DNA from: Olivibacter jilunii
GTDB lineage: Bacteria; Bacteroidota; Bacteroidia; Sphingobacteriales; Sphingobacteriaceae
Direction of reading: 5' to 3'
DNA length: 64,000 nucleotides
Assembly (NCBI RefSeq): GCF_900607235.1
Contig: NZ_LR027852.1
Span: 248,001-312,000, forward strand
Made by a program: the position numbers and the translations under genes. Shown piece by piece: positions 35,158 to 43,372 of the stretch. The stretch's first letter is position 1. Each line of letters opens with the position of its first letter. The notes beneath the pieces are model-generated. The model was not told the origin of the DNA, did not search any database, and saw only the letters and a program-made list of their open reading frames with translations.

Positions 35158-35375
35158 TACAGCGCATAATGGTTTTTTTTGAACAACGCTCTTTTGGGGT
35201 ATGTGCATACCTGGGAGAGAAGTTAGGTGTTTCTATCTCGAAAATTCGCCTTTTCTTTATTTACTCTTCATTTTTAGCCGTGGGATTTCCTATCATCTTT
35301 TACTTTCTAGCAGGAGTTGTACTGGATGTGCGCAATTTTGTTAAGCGCATGAGGCATCGGCTGTGGGATTTTTAA
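35154..35375 (+). CDS. PspC-domain small membrane protein
   Basis: A 73-residue protein whose bulk matches the PspC domain: a GVCAYLGEKLGVSISKIRLFFI segment followed by one membrane helix (about residues 35-58, YSSFLAVGFPIIFYFLAG) and a basic tail KRMRHRLWDF. PspC in enterobacteria senses inner-membrane stress with PspB; small PspC proteins in Bacteroidota are common and mostly uncharacterised. The start overlaps the DUF2851 stop by 4 bases. The pair DUF2851-PspC is, as I recall, conserved in this phylum, suggesting a linked job that is not known. Confidence 0.8.
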   Translation: MIQRIMVFFEQRSFGVCAYLGEKLGVSISKIRLFFIYSSFLAVGFPIIFYFLAGVVLDVRNFVKRMRHRLWDF

Positions 35376-35406
35376 AAGACCGTTTTCGTTCCGCTTTTTC
35401 CTCTTC

Positions 35407-36054
35407 TTAGCTTAGTATCTTCGCTATTTCTATATAACCCTTATCAGCGGCTAGGTCAGCTGCCGTTTTTCCAAAGTCGTTTTTGATATCCACCAAAGCA
35501 CCGTTCTCCAGCAGTAAGATGAGCATTTCAATATTTCCGTTCTGAGCGGCAATATGCAATGGTGTAGTTCTGGCTGCCTGTAATACGTTTACCTCTGCGC
35601 CGGCTTCCACCAGCATTTTGGCAATGTCATCAAAATTAGCGCTTATGGCAGCATGAAGCGGATAAACTTGATAACCGTTTTGCGATGCTAGATTTGGGTC
35701 AGCTCCCTTTAAGAGCAAATAACGAACAATTTCTATGTTACCGAAATGCGTAGCCATACCTAAAGCCGTAAAACCGTGTTCGGAAAATGCGTCTAACAAG
35801 CCAGGAGATTCCTCCAATAACTCATTTACCACCTCCGTTAAACCGGCGGCAGCAGCTTCCCAGATCGTGATTTCCTGAATATGCTGCAAGATAATTTTTA
35901 CAATCTGACTTTTATTGTAATAGCAGGCCAATAGGAGGGGCGATATCTCATGGCTGGTTTTTTGCTGACATAGGGCCGGATTGGTATGCAGTAAATTATC
36001 TATAGCTGCAGCGTTTCCTGATTCTATATATTCTTCTAATAGCGTTAGGCTCAT
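35407..36054 (-). CDS. Ankyrin-repeat protein
   Basis: A 215-residue soluble protein made almost entirely of ankyrin repeats. Five to six units of 31-34 residues can be seen, for example EHGFTALGMATHFGNIEIVRYLLLKGADPNLA, with the TPLHIAAQNGNIEMLILLLENGA unit closest to consensus. It has no signal peptide and no extra domain. The first two units are degenerate. Ankyrin proteins bind other proteins; no partner is evident. It converges on the PspC-like gene and is divergent from the metal-uptake locus, with 236 bases of regulatory-looking sequence between. Confidence 0.85.
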   Translation of the reverse strand: MSLTLLEEYIESGNAAAIDNLLHTNPALCQQKTSHEISPLLLACYYNKSQIVKIILQHIQEITIWEAAAAGLTEVVNELLEESPGLLDAFSEHGFTALGMATHFGNIEIVRYLLLKGADPNLASQNGYQVYPLHAAISANFDDIAKMLVEAGAEVNVLQAARTTPLHIAAQNGNIEMLILLLENGALVDIKNDFGKTAADLAADKGYIEIAKILS

Positions 36055-36156
36055 CTTGTTCCCCTTAAATTATTCTATTTTGCAAACCTAATATAAAAAT
36101 CATTATTACAAAACTTCAAAAAGCTAAAATTATTTTCGCTAGAACGTAAGTTTTTG

Positions 36157-36187
36157 TTTGTGATGTAAATATAATGCGTTATTTTTG
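36157..36187 (+). promoter_or_regulatory. Promoter at the left end of the metal-uptake locus
   Basis: TTTG at 36157-36160, a 19-base spacer and TATTTTTG at 36180-36187. An ATAA-N4-TTAT inverted repeat (36171-36182) overlaps the -7 element and could be an operator. Transcription would start near 36194. Confidence 0.65.
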
Positions 36188-36190
36188 TAC

Positions 36191-36256
36191 TGCCTTGCTT
36201 AAGGCATGTTTTTCATAGGTAGATGTAGGGTCGGATACTTGTATCCGGCCCTTTTT
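36191..36256 (+). ncRNA. Candidate attenuator leader or short RNA ending in an intrinsic terminator
   Basis: Two hairpins follow the promoter. TGCCTT-GCTT-AAGGCA lies at 36191-36206. GGGTCGGATA and TATCCGGCCC (36228-36251; 10 bp with one G-U pair and a 4-base loop) are followed by TTTTT, a typical terminator. No coding sequence lies between promoter and terminator, and the small His/CxxC gene starts 35 bases later. The transcript would be about 60 bases long unless read through. Confidence 0.45.
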
Positions 36257-36290
36257 AAGACTTACACGGATTTTTACCTTTCATTCCGAT

Positions 36291-36641
36291 ATGTTTAATC
36301 GAAAAGGAATTCTGCTTTCAGTCATTGCAAAGTTCATGCTTTTGTACTTTGTACTAGCTGTTGTTCCTTTAGATTTCTATCATCACCACGACTTATCGCT
36401 GTCGCCAAAGCCAAAAAGCGCAACTTTTAGGATTAACCATCATACGGAGCACACGGCGAGTCTTTCTTCTTATTGTTTGATATGTAACTTACATATCAAT
36501 CAAAAGTACGATGTGCCTATATTTAGTTTTAGATTCATACTCTTTGCTAAGTCGACTTATCAGTCATTCGGTCTTATACATTTTTCTCATCAACAGTCCA
36601 TTCAGGACATTACCTCAAGAGGGCCTCCTTTGCTTACTTAA
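36291..36641 (+). CDS. Small His-rich CxxC protein (GPP C-terminus) preceding a TonB receptor
   Basis: A 116-residue protein with one N-terminal membrane helix or signal sequence (about residues 8-28, LLSVIAKFMLLYFVLAVVP). Next come DFYHHHD and a second His cluster, INHHTEH. A CLIC (CxxC) pair followed by His sits in SYCLICNLHINQKY, and the end is SRGPPLLT. A protein with the same plan starts the opposite arm of this locus (42981-43319). The plan (helix, His patch, CxxC, GPP end) recalls DUF2946 proteins that accompany metal receptors in Proteobacteria. I infer transition-metal binding or sensing. It precedes the TonB-dependent receptor by 51 bases in the same direction. Confidence 0.7.
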   Translation: MFNRKGILLSVIAKFMLLYFVLAVVPLDFYHHHDLSLSPKPKSATFRINHHTEHTASLSSYCLICNLHINQKYDVPIFSFRFILFAKSTYQSFGLIHFSHQQSIQDITSRGPPLLT

Positions 36642-36692
36642 CAGGTGCAATATAAAAGAGTACTTTCTCTATAGGTTAATTTTTTCATTATC

Positions 36693-39026
36693 ATGACTAT
36701 TGTCATGCATTCCATTTTTATGTATAAGTTCATCACCATGCTGTTTGCATGTTTAATGCTCAGCAGTTATAAAAGTTATTCGACGGAAACAATAGCCGTT
36801 GGTGGAAAAGTAATAGATGCGACAAGCAAACAGCCTTTGTCGGGTGCGACTATTACGATTCCCGATTTACGAATTTCTGTGCTCACTGATCAATCCGGTA
36901 TGTTCAGTTTACGAAATGTTCCGGCGAGGGGTAGTTTTTTAATAGAGCTTAGATTTATTGGCTATGAGACGCTTACGCGTGTTATTGACCTTTCTAAAGA
37001 AAACGATTGGCAATTTGAGTTAAAGCCAACACTTATAGAAACGCAGGAGGTGGTTGTTACCGGTACCCTTTCTTCCGGTAGCAATAAAAGAAATAGTACA
37101 ACAGTGAACATCCTCAATAAAGATAAGTTGCTGCTTCCATCGAGCAACATTATCGATGCAATTGCCAAAAGTCCGGGTGTATCGCAGGTAAGCACCGGCC
37201 CCTCGATTTCAAAACCCGTCATAAGGGGTTTAAGTTATAATCGCGTAGTGACCATTGACAACGGTATCAAACAGGAAGGACAGCAATGGGGCGATGAACA
37301 CGGAATCGAGATTGACCAATTCAAAGCAAATCGGGTGGAAGTATTAAAAGGGGCAGCCTCTTTGATTTACGGTTCAGATGCCTTAGGAGGTGTTATTAAT
37401 CTTTTGGAGCCCATTCCTGTTCCTGAAGGAGAAATAAGTGGAGAATTTCTAACAAACTACTCCACAAACAATGGTCTTGTCGGATCATCAGTTATGTTGA
37501 CGGGTAATCAGAACGGTTTCGTTTGGAGAGGTAGAGGCACTTATAAAAATGCTTATTCATTTAAAACACCTGTGGGCTATTTTCCCAATTCCGGTTTTAA
37601 TGAGACAGATTTCAGTGGTATGCTGGGCCTGAATAAGTCGTGGGGATATACCCACCTCAACTTTTCGAGTTTCCGGAATAATATAGGTTTTTATGAGCCT
37701 GCGTTCGATTCAGAAGGCAATTATGTGGACGAAGAAGGAAACCGCTTCTTTCATGACGACTTTAAGAGCAGGACTTTACAGTATCCTAAACAAGATATTC
37801 GCCATTACAAAATATCATTGAATAATAACTTACTCATCGGAACAGGTAACTTAAAACTGAATCTGGGTTTTCAACGAAACCAACGACGGGAGTTAGAGGA
37901 CGGGCCCGACCCTTCCCTTTATTTTAATTTGGACACCTATACCGGTGATGCGCGCTATTATATTGGGCAGAAAAATGGTTGGGAACCGGTTTTTGGCTTC
38001 AGTACGGAAATTGGACATAGCGAAAACCGAGGGGAGGAATTTTTAATCCCTGCTTATGACACGTATGGCGTAGGAACCTTTGCCTATATTAAAAAGAACT
38101 GGGAAAATAGTACTTTTAATGTAGGCGTTCGTTACGATTTCCGTAAAAATATAGGAAAGCCGTTAGAGCAAAATGGAGAATCGCTGTTTCAACGTTTCAG
38201 TAATCAATTTTCTAATGTGAGCGGAGCCATCGGCTTTACGCATCAATTTACAGAGAGACTCAATTTCAAAGCCAATGCGGGTTCTGCTTTTAGAGCGCCT
38301 AATCCAGCCGAATTGGGATCAAATGGCGAACATGAGGGCACTTTCCGTTACGAAATTGGAAATCCGGATTTGCAACCAGAGAGGAGCTACCAGGTAGACG
38401 CAGAATTATCTTACGACGGGGATTTTGTGAATGCCAGCGCCACGCTATACAATAATTATATACACGACTTTATTTATGCTGCCCACCATGGCGAATTCAT
38501 TGATAATTTGCCTGTTTATCAATATGGACAGGTCAATGCTAATTTGTATGGAGCGGAAGCAAGTCTGATCTTGCATCCCGTTCATTTCATCCATTTTGAG
38601 AATACTTTTGGCTATACACATGCGCAGAATACAAGCATGAACAGGCCCTTGCCATTTATTCCCGCTGGAGTATTGCGAAATGAGTTACGATATGAACCGG
38701 AGATTAAGCATTTGCAGGAACCTTTTCTTTCGGTTGGCATGGCTAACTATTTTGCACAGAATCGCGTAGATGAAGAGTTTGAGACACCTACAGCAGGTTA
38801 TACCTTGGTAAATGCAAGTGTAGGAGCCACCTTTTTTGCCGGAAAGCAGCCAATCAAATTTTATGTATCGGCTAATAATTTGCTGAATAAGAAGTATTAT
38901 GATGCTTTAAGCAGGTATAAACCAGGGCGATTAGATCAAAGTGATTTGAACTTAGGTGTTTATAATCCGGGCAGAAATATTACATTTGGCGTGTATCTGC
39001 CCTTTGTGCTTAAACATAGTAATTAA
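36693..39026 (+). CDS. TonB-dependent outer-membrane receptor, metal type (left arm)
   Basis: A 777-residue receptor. A signal peptide is followed by a CarboxypepD_reg-like domain (about residues 34-115, VGGKVIDATSKQPLSGATITI). The plug (about 120-240) has KSPGVSQVSTGPSISKPVIRGL, EGQQWGDEHGIEIDQF and VEVLKGAASLIYGSDALGGVIN. The 22-strand barrel region ends in NNLLNKKYYDALSRYKPGR and FGVYLPFVLKHSN. The plug pattern and the neighbouring His-rich proteins fit the ZnuD-like group of zinc receptors, but copper or another metal is possible. Later in-frame starts at 36705 and 36720 (MYKFITMLF) are equally good. A 14-bp inverted repeat right after the stop separates it from the convergent lipoprotein gene. 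Confidence 0.85.
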   Translation: MTIVMHSIFMYKFITMLFACLMLSSYKSYSTETIAVGGKVIDATSKQPLSGATITIPDLRISVLTDQSGMFSLRNVPARGSFLIELRFIGYETLTRVIDLSKENDWQFELKPTLIETQEVVVTGTLSSGSNKRNSTTVNILNKDKLLLPSSNIIDAIAKSPGVSQVSTGPSISKPVIRGLSYNRVVTIDNGIKQEGQQWGDEHGIEIDQFKANRVEVLKGAASLIYGSDALGGVINLLEPIPVPEGEISGEFLTNYSTNNGLVGSSVMLTGNQNGFVWRGRGTYKNAYSFKTPVGYFPNSGFNETDFSGMLGLNKSWGYTHLNFSSFRNNIGFYEPAFDSEGNYVDEEGNRFFHDDFKSRTLQYPKQDIRHYKISLNNNLLIGTGNLKLNLGFQRNQRRELEDGPDPSLYFNLDTYTGDARYYIGQKNGWEPVFGFSTEIGHSENRGEEFLIPAYDTYGVGTFAYIKKNWENSTFNVGVRYDFRKNIGKPLEQNGESLFQRFSNQFSNVSGAIGFTHQFTERLNFKANAGSAFRAPNPAELGSNGEHEGTFRYEIGNPDLQPERSYQVDAELSYDGDFVNASATLYNNYIHDFIYAAHHGEFIDNLPVYQYGQVNANLYGAEASLILHPVHFIHFENTFGYTHAQNTSMNRPLPFIPAGVLRNELRYEPEIKHLQEPFLSVGMANYFAQNRVDEEFETPTAGYTLVNASVGATFFAGKQPIKFYVSANNLLNKKYYDALSRYKPGRLDQSDLNLGVYNPGRNITFGVYLPFVLKHSN

Positions 39027-39045
39027 CGATCAAATGGATAGATGG

Positions 39046-39084
39046 ATAGAAGGAGCTCGAGAGCTTTATACGAGCTCCTTCTAT
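39046..39084. terminator. Bidirectional hairpin between convergent halves of the locus
   Basis: ATAGAAGGAGCTCG (39046-39059) and CGAGCTCCTTCTAT (39071-39084) are a perfect 14-bp inverted repeat with an 11-base loop. It lies between the stops of the left receptor and the first lipoprotein. No long T-run follows. Confidence 0.75.
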
Positions 39085-39093
39085 GAAAATCAA

Positions 39094-39789
39094 TTAATGA
39101 TCGTGCCCCACAGCATGAAGCTCAAAGGTCAATTTTAACACATCCTCTCCGGCAAATCTGCTAGCATAATCGTCATGATTCCAGTCAATGCGTTCAATCT
39201 TTCCTTTAGTTGTATTGTCTGAGAGTTTTCGCAGTACATAAGATACATCGGTATCTGCGCCTTCATTCGCTTCGCCCAAAGTAAAATAGGCAAGAATACC
39301 GGTTGTTTCGTATTTACCGTTTACTTTGGTGCCGTCACCGTACGTTTGTTCCCTTGGTTGAAAAAGTGCCCCATTTTCGGCCTCACCCGTTTCCGGATTT
39401 AAGGTGAAATTACCACCGACTATAAAAGCTTTGTAAAAGTCGGCTACTGTTTTGCTTGTAAGAAATTCCTCCTGTACTTCCTTGCCTTCGCGATTATAGG
39501 CATAAAGTTGCAAACGATAGACTTTGTGGGGGTCTAAATGAATATGGCCACTTTTGGCAACACCAAACTGATCAAACTCGATGGCAACACTATCTTTTTC
39601 CCCGGTGATTTCTGCGAGATCATGAAAGTGATCACCATGAGCATGTCCACTAACTTCAATGAAATCCAGACGAGCGGATACAATCGCGTTGGGATCTTCC
39701 GGAATCACGGGGTCATCATCTTTACTACAGGCATTGAAAATAAGTGCAAAGGCGACAAGCAAATACGATAAGTTTCTTAATTTGTTCAT
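39094..39789 (-). CDS. His-rich lipoprotein, likely metal-binding (paralogue 1)
   Basis: A 231-residue lipoprotein: the signal ends in the lipobox-like FNAC, followed by SKDDDP. His clusters are striking: SGHAHGDHFHDLAE early in the mature part, SGHIHLDPHKVYRLQLYAYN in the middle, and FELHAVGHDH at the C-terminus. The paralogue at 39904-40485 has the same three clusters at the same places. I read it as a surface or periplasmic metal-binding component that serves the TonB receptors. No enzyme motif is visible. It faces the left receptor gene tail-to-tail. On its own strand it follows the second lipoprotein, with a hairpin between them. Confidence 0.75.
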   Translation of the reverse strand: MNKLRNLSYLLVAFALIFNACSKDDDPVIPEDPNAIVSARLDFIEVSGHAHGDHFHDLAEITGEKDSVAIEFDQFGVAKSGHIHLDPHKVYRLQLYAYNREGKEVQEEFLTSKTVADFYKAFIVGGNFTLNPETGEAENGALFQPREQTYGDGTKVNGKYETTGILAYFTLGEANEGADTDVSYVLRKLSDNTTKGKIERIDWNHDDYASRFAGEDVLKLTFELHAVGHDH

Positions 39790-39843
39790 AAATTGTTTTT
39801 TTATTTAAAAATATTAGTAAAAAAGAAATATAGAGTGCATAAA

Positions 39844-39869
39844 ATAGCCCTCCCTTTAAAAAGGGCTAT
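39844..39869 (-). terminator. Terminator between the two lipoprotein genes
   Basis: ATAGCCCT (39844-39851) and AGGGCTAT (39862-39869) form an 8-bp stem. On the minus strand the stem is followed by TTTAT, so it would end the transcript of the right arm after the second lipoprotein gene. Confidence 0.6.
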
Positions 39870-39903
39870 CTTGTTTTCAATCTTTTTAGTTCAACCGGTT
39901 TAT

Positions 39904-40485
39904 TTACTCATGGTCGTGTCCTTCATCTACCGGATGCAATTCAAAGCTTTTATTGAAATCGTCCGATCCGCCCGCTTCACGATAGTTGGGACTGTTCCAG
40001 CTTTGTGCGGCAGGCTGCGACTTGTCCAAGCCATGTCGCAACACAAGTTGCAAATCAAAGCCCTCTGATGCCTTGTTAACCGTGAAAACACCTTTAAATC
40101 CTACTCGGTTATCAGTGTAGGTATAGTCGAGCACGTCAGCGGGTGCTCCGAGGAAAAACCACTGATGTTCATTTTCGCCGAATTCGGCCGTTGTATTTTG
40201 CCCATTTTTGAACATGGCAATATCCAATTGGTATTGCTCGCCGGCATGTAGATGCACATGTGACGGGTAAGGCCGGTCGCTACCTCTTATAAAACGTACC
40301 TGCAGGGTGTCGCCTTCGGCATGGAATTCATCATCATGATAATGGCCCTCGGTAAATGTTAAGATCGTGCCATCATATTCTTCCTGGTCTATTTCCGGAA
40401 CAGGATCGTCTTTCGAACAGGAACTGAAAGAAACCGCTGCTAAACTTACAGCAGCAATCATAAAATAGTTACGTAAAATGTACAT
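39904..40485 (-). CDS. His-rich lipoprotein, likely metal-binding (paralogue 2)
   Basis: A 193-residue lipoprotein with lipobox FSSC followed by SKDDPVPE. The three His clusters of its paralogue are conserved: EGHYHDDEFHAEGD, SHVHLHAGEQYQLDIAMFKN and FELHPVDEGHDHE. Identity outside these is low, so the duplication is old or the His positions are under strong selection. It follows the right-arm TonB receptor by only 25 bases on the same strand, and its leader contains three TTTTTAA heptamers. That places it in the operon of the receptor, consistent with a shared substrate. Metal (Zn or Cu) binding is inferred from His content only. Confidence 0.75.
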   Translation of the reverse strand: MYILRNYFMIAAVSLAAVSFSSCSKDDPVPEIDQEEYDGTILTFTEGHYHDDEFHAEGDTLQVRFIRGSDRPYPSHVHLHAGEQYQLDIAMFKNGQNTTAEFGENEHQWFFLGAPADVLDYTYTDNRVGFKGVFTVNKASEGFDLQLVLRHGLDKSQPAAQSWNSPNYREAGGSDDFNKSFELHPVDEGHDHE

Positions 40486-40496
40486 GTTTGTAGAGA

Positions 40497-40517
40497 TTAA
40501 AAATTAAAAATTAAAAA
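40497..40517 (-). repeat. TTTTTAA heptamers before lipoprotein 2
   Basis: Three identical 7-mers, TTTTTAA on the minus strand, overlap the stop codon of the right-arm receptor and lie just upstream of the lipoprotein gene start (40485). Confidence 0.8.
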
Positions 40518-42829
40518 ATGTAGTTTAGCTTCAAGGTGACATTCCGTCCCATATCATGTGCGTAGTACCGAAATCGGTTCATGTATTCTTTGTATTCCTT
40601 ATTGAGCAAATTGTTTATACCTAGTTGAAAATTCAAATCCTGTTGGTTGAAGCGAAAGCCAAGGCCTCCCATTACATTCAATAAACCATAAGCAGGAGGT
40701 GGCGGTGCAAAATCAGTATTTGGTTCGTACCGACTTTGCCGAGTCACAAATTGATGTTGCACTTGTATAAATGTATTATTGAGATGTCGCTTTTGGCGGG
40801 ATTTCGTCCATCGCAGGGCATTTTCTACTCGGTCAGAAGGTATCCAGGGTAAATAGTTCTTCCGACGAGTGTCTTTTGCTCTGACAAGCGAGCCCTTGAT
40901 TGTATAGCGGAAGTTTTCGGTCAACTGATAGCTGCCAGTTAAATCAAGCCCCCAAAAGAGGGCATTCGTTTGTTTGTAGTGAAAAACAGGGAAAGCCCCT
41001 CTTAAGCTCTCCCAAAATTCGCCGGTAGACTGTAAGTAGATGTAATTTTTTATATAATGGGCATAAGCGTCTAATTCAAGATCAAAGTCTGGTAATTGAA
41101 ATTTTACGGCATTCATCCATTTTAAACCCTGTTCACTCTTGAATTGATCGTTGCCAATTTCAACCGCTGCAGTTCCATGATGTAATCCATAGCTAAACAG
41201 TTCACTTACCGATGGTGGCCGCCAGGCTAGGCCGATATTGGATTGTACATCTAAGCTCTTATGAACATGCCAGGTAGCTCCCAGTGAGCCTGAAAAATTA
41301 TGGAAGGTTCGCGTACCGGCGTAGTAGATTGAGTCTAGACGATAACCCGCCGCATCGAAATATTTGTAATCATAGCGTATGCCCGCTTCTATTTCGTACG
41401 TTGGCTTTACCCACCTTTCTATTATAAATAGCCCTGCATTATAACTATCATAATTCGGAATCAAGGGGGTAGCGAAAGTGCCCGGGATGTTGTTATTTAC
41501 TTGCATCGCCAGATTAACACCGATAATACTTCGTAAGCCGTTTTCTTTTAGGTGGTCGTAGGTGATATCCAAATTCTGAGAAGTAAGTTCCAGATCGAGC
41601 GACGGAATGCCCGTGCGTCCGCCTCGCCGAATGTCGTACTCTTTACGCAAGTTCCTTTGCAATCCATATTGGATGTCCATTTGGGCACCGTTTGTGAAAT
41701 CCCGGTGGGCTTTTAGCTTCAGTAGGTCGTGCTTAATCTCTTGCCGCGGAGCCTCTATGGTGTGCGAGAAAGGATAGGTAATGAACGGTTTGCCATTTTC
41801 AATACGCGATTGCAGATCTTCCACGCTTCCTATATGTGAACCGTTGAAAATACCTAATTCTGTCTCGAAATGACTATAATAAGCCTCGAACTGTGTCGAA
41901 CTTGTCTTATATCCTAGAGACGCTGAATAGTTAATTTCTTTAACACCGGTATTATTAAGATAATAATCAGCCGATTTGATGTCACCAAGTCTCTTAAAAC
42001 TACCCTGTGCGCGCCAGCTAAAGCCCGGTATTTTTTTTAGACCACCATTTAACATAGCCGATGTGATGCCACCGCGACCGTTACTTTGTCCTACCACATC
42101 AATTTCTCCATGAATTTCCGGGTTTATCGGTAAGGTCGGAGGCTCAACAATGATAACGCCTCCAATAGCCTCTGCACCATAACGAACTGATTCGGCTCCC
42201 TTGATAACGCGGATATTCTTGGCAACGAAAGGATCTATTTCGGGTGCATGCTCATTTCCCCATTGCTGTCCCTCTTGCCTGATGCCGTTATTAAGCATCA
42301 GGATGCGGTTGCTGTGCATCCCATGGATAACGGGTTTCGCTATCGTAGCTCCGGTTTGCAACATAGTCACACCTGGGATCTCCTTGAGCACTTCCGCAAG
42401 CACACCGCCTTTGCTTTCCCTTAACTGCTGCTGAGTAAGCGAATTTACGACGGATGTAGTTTTCAGATTGTTTTGGTGCCCAACAACCTCGACGTCGTGG
42501 AGTACTATGTCACCATGCTTTAAGGCGATATGAAGGGTTTCATTCTTTGTTATGTTCAGCGTCCTACTTGTCTTTTCAAAGCCTAAGCTTTCGAAGCTAA
42601 GTGTATAGGTGCCTTCACAAAGCGAAGAAAGCCTATAAAAGCCATGGCCATCGGTCTTTACAGTTCTATTGGCCGGCATGATGCGAATCGTAGCGCCAGC
42701 AAGTGGTAATTGTGTGTCCGAATCGATGAGACGTCCGTTAATCATAAAATTGCAATCATTGTTTTGCGCGTAGCCTATATGACTACATAAAAGCAAAAGC
42801 AACCAGGTAAACTGCTTTTTAATAAACAT
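40511..42829 (-). CDS. TonB-dependent outer-membrane receptor, metal type (right arm)
   Basis: A 772-residue receptor with a signal peptide (residues 1-21), a CarboxypepD_reg-like domain (about 27-105, MINGRLIDSDTQLPLAGATIRI) and a plug with KEIPGVTMLQTGATIAKPVIHGM, EGQQWGNEHAPEIDPF and VRYGAEAIGGVIIVEPP. The barrel ends in NNLLNKEYKEYMNRFRYYAHDMGRNV and LNYIF. The plug motif EGQQWG-x-EH-x-x-EID is shared with the left-arm receptor, so the two are paralogues; their barrels differ. Together with the small His/CxxC gene upstream and the lipoprotein downstream it forms the right half of a mirror-image locus. A metal chelate or free metal ion is the likely substrate. Confidence 0.85.
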   Translation of the reverse strand: MFIKKQFTWLLLLLCSHIGYAQNNDCNFMINGRLIDSDTQLPLAGATIRIMPANRTVKTDGHGFYRLSSLCEGTYTLSFESLGFEKTSRTLNITKNETLHIALKHGDIVLHDVEVVGHQNNLKTTSVVNSLTQQQLRESKGGVLAEVLKEIPGVTMLQTGATIAKPVIHGMHSNRILMLNNGIRQEGQQWGNEHAPEIDPFVAKNIRVIKGAESVRYGAEAIGGVIIVEPPTLPINPEIHGEIDVVGQSNGRGGITSAMLNGGLKKIPGFSWRAQGSFKRLGDIKSADYYLNNTGVKEINYSASLGYKTSSTQFEAYYSHFETELGIFNGSHIGSVEDLQSRIENGKPFITYPFSHTIEAPRQEIKHDLLKLKAHRDFTNGAQMDIQYGLQRNLRKEYDIRRGGRTGIPSLDLELTSQNLDITYDHLKENGLRSIIGVNLAMQVNNNIPGTFATPLIPNYDSYNAGLFIIERWVKPTYEIEAGIRYDYKYFDAAGYRLDSIYYAGTRTFHNFSGSLGATWHVHKSLDVQSNIGLAWRPPSVSELFSYGLHHGTAAVEIGNDQFKSEQGLKWMNAVKFQLPDFDLELDAYAHYIKNYIYLQSTGEFWESLRGAFPVFHYKQTNALFWGLDLTGSYQLTENFRYTIKGSLVRAKDTRRKNYLPWIPSDRVENALRWTKSRQKRHLNNTFIQVQHQFVTRQSRYEPNTDFAPPPPAYGLLNVMGGLGFRFNQQDLNFQLGINNLLNKEYKEYMNRFRYYAHDMGRNVTLKLNYIF

Positions 42830-42980
42830 GAATATGAAAGGTTTTAGCTTGTTTTGATGTGATCAAAAGCAAGAGACAAAGAATTGCTCCAATACATTTA
42901 GCTTATACAAACACATTTGCTTCTTTTTACAGGAAAAATCAGCATTATAATGGCTTTGCTTTTGCTAAGAGAAGAGCTGA

Positions 42981-43319
42981 TTAGGCCAATGGTGGCCCTT
43001 TATTGAAATAGCTGGATAGGGGAATCTCAAATGGTATAGCTAGATCCAAACGTTGAATCAGTATAGGTTTGCTCCTATATACTTCACTTAACGTGAAAAG
43101 CTGACCTGGCAACTGTTGGCCTTGTTTGACATGTAGGTAATCACATATCTTACAATTGATTTCCTTTTTAACTTGAAAGGAGGTATGGCTTGTTTGCTTT
43201 GTATTGTCATTATGATGGTAAGCATGTATTAATTGCACGCCTTGTATGTAACCTATTGTTACAAGCAAGCAAAGCGCAATTAGCCTATAGATGCTTTTTA
43301 ATGACAATCCTTCTACCAT
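42981..43319 (-). CDS. Small His-rich CxxC protein (GPP C-terminus), right arm
   Basis: A 112-residue protein with the same plan as the one at 36291: an N-terminal membrane helix (about residues 10-27, YRLIALCLLVTIGYIQG), HAYHHND, a CKIC pair followed by His in NCKICDYLHVKQ, and the end FNKGPPLA. Sequence identity is otherwise low. It precedes the right-arm receptor by 150 bases. The promoter TTG-N20-TACTTTTG ends at 43326, only 7 bases before the ATG, so the message is predicted to be leaderless or nearly so; a downstream TTG (43307) is the alternative start. Metal binding or sensing is inferred. Confidence 0.7.
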   Translation of the reverse strand: MVEGLSLKSIYRLIALCLLVTIGYIQGVQLIHAYHHNDNTKQTSHTSFQVKKEINCKICDYLHVKQGQQLPGQLFTLSEVYRSKPILIQRLDLAIPFEIPLSSYFNKGPPLA

Positions 43320-43325
43320 TTACTG

Positions 43326-43356
43326 CAAAAGTAGCATAAATGCAGCTATATTGCAA
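43326..43356 (-). promoter_or_regulatory. Promoter of the right arm of the metal-uptake locus
   Basis: On the minus strand TTG (43356-43354), a 20-base spacer and TACTTTTG (43333-43326). An imperfect palindrome with TGCAA and TTGCA ends spans the promoter (43324-43355) and could bind a repressor. Confidence 0.7.
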
Positions 43357-43372
43357 GTTCGAATAACATTAT

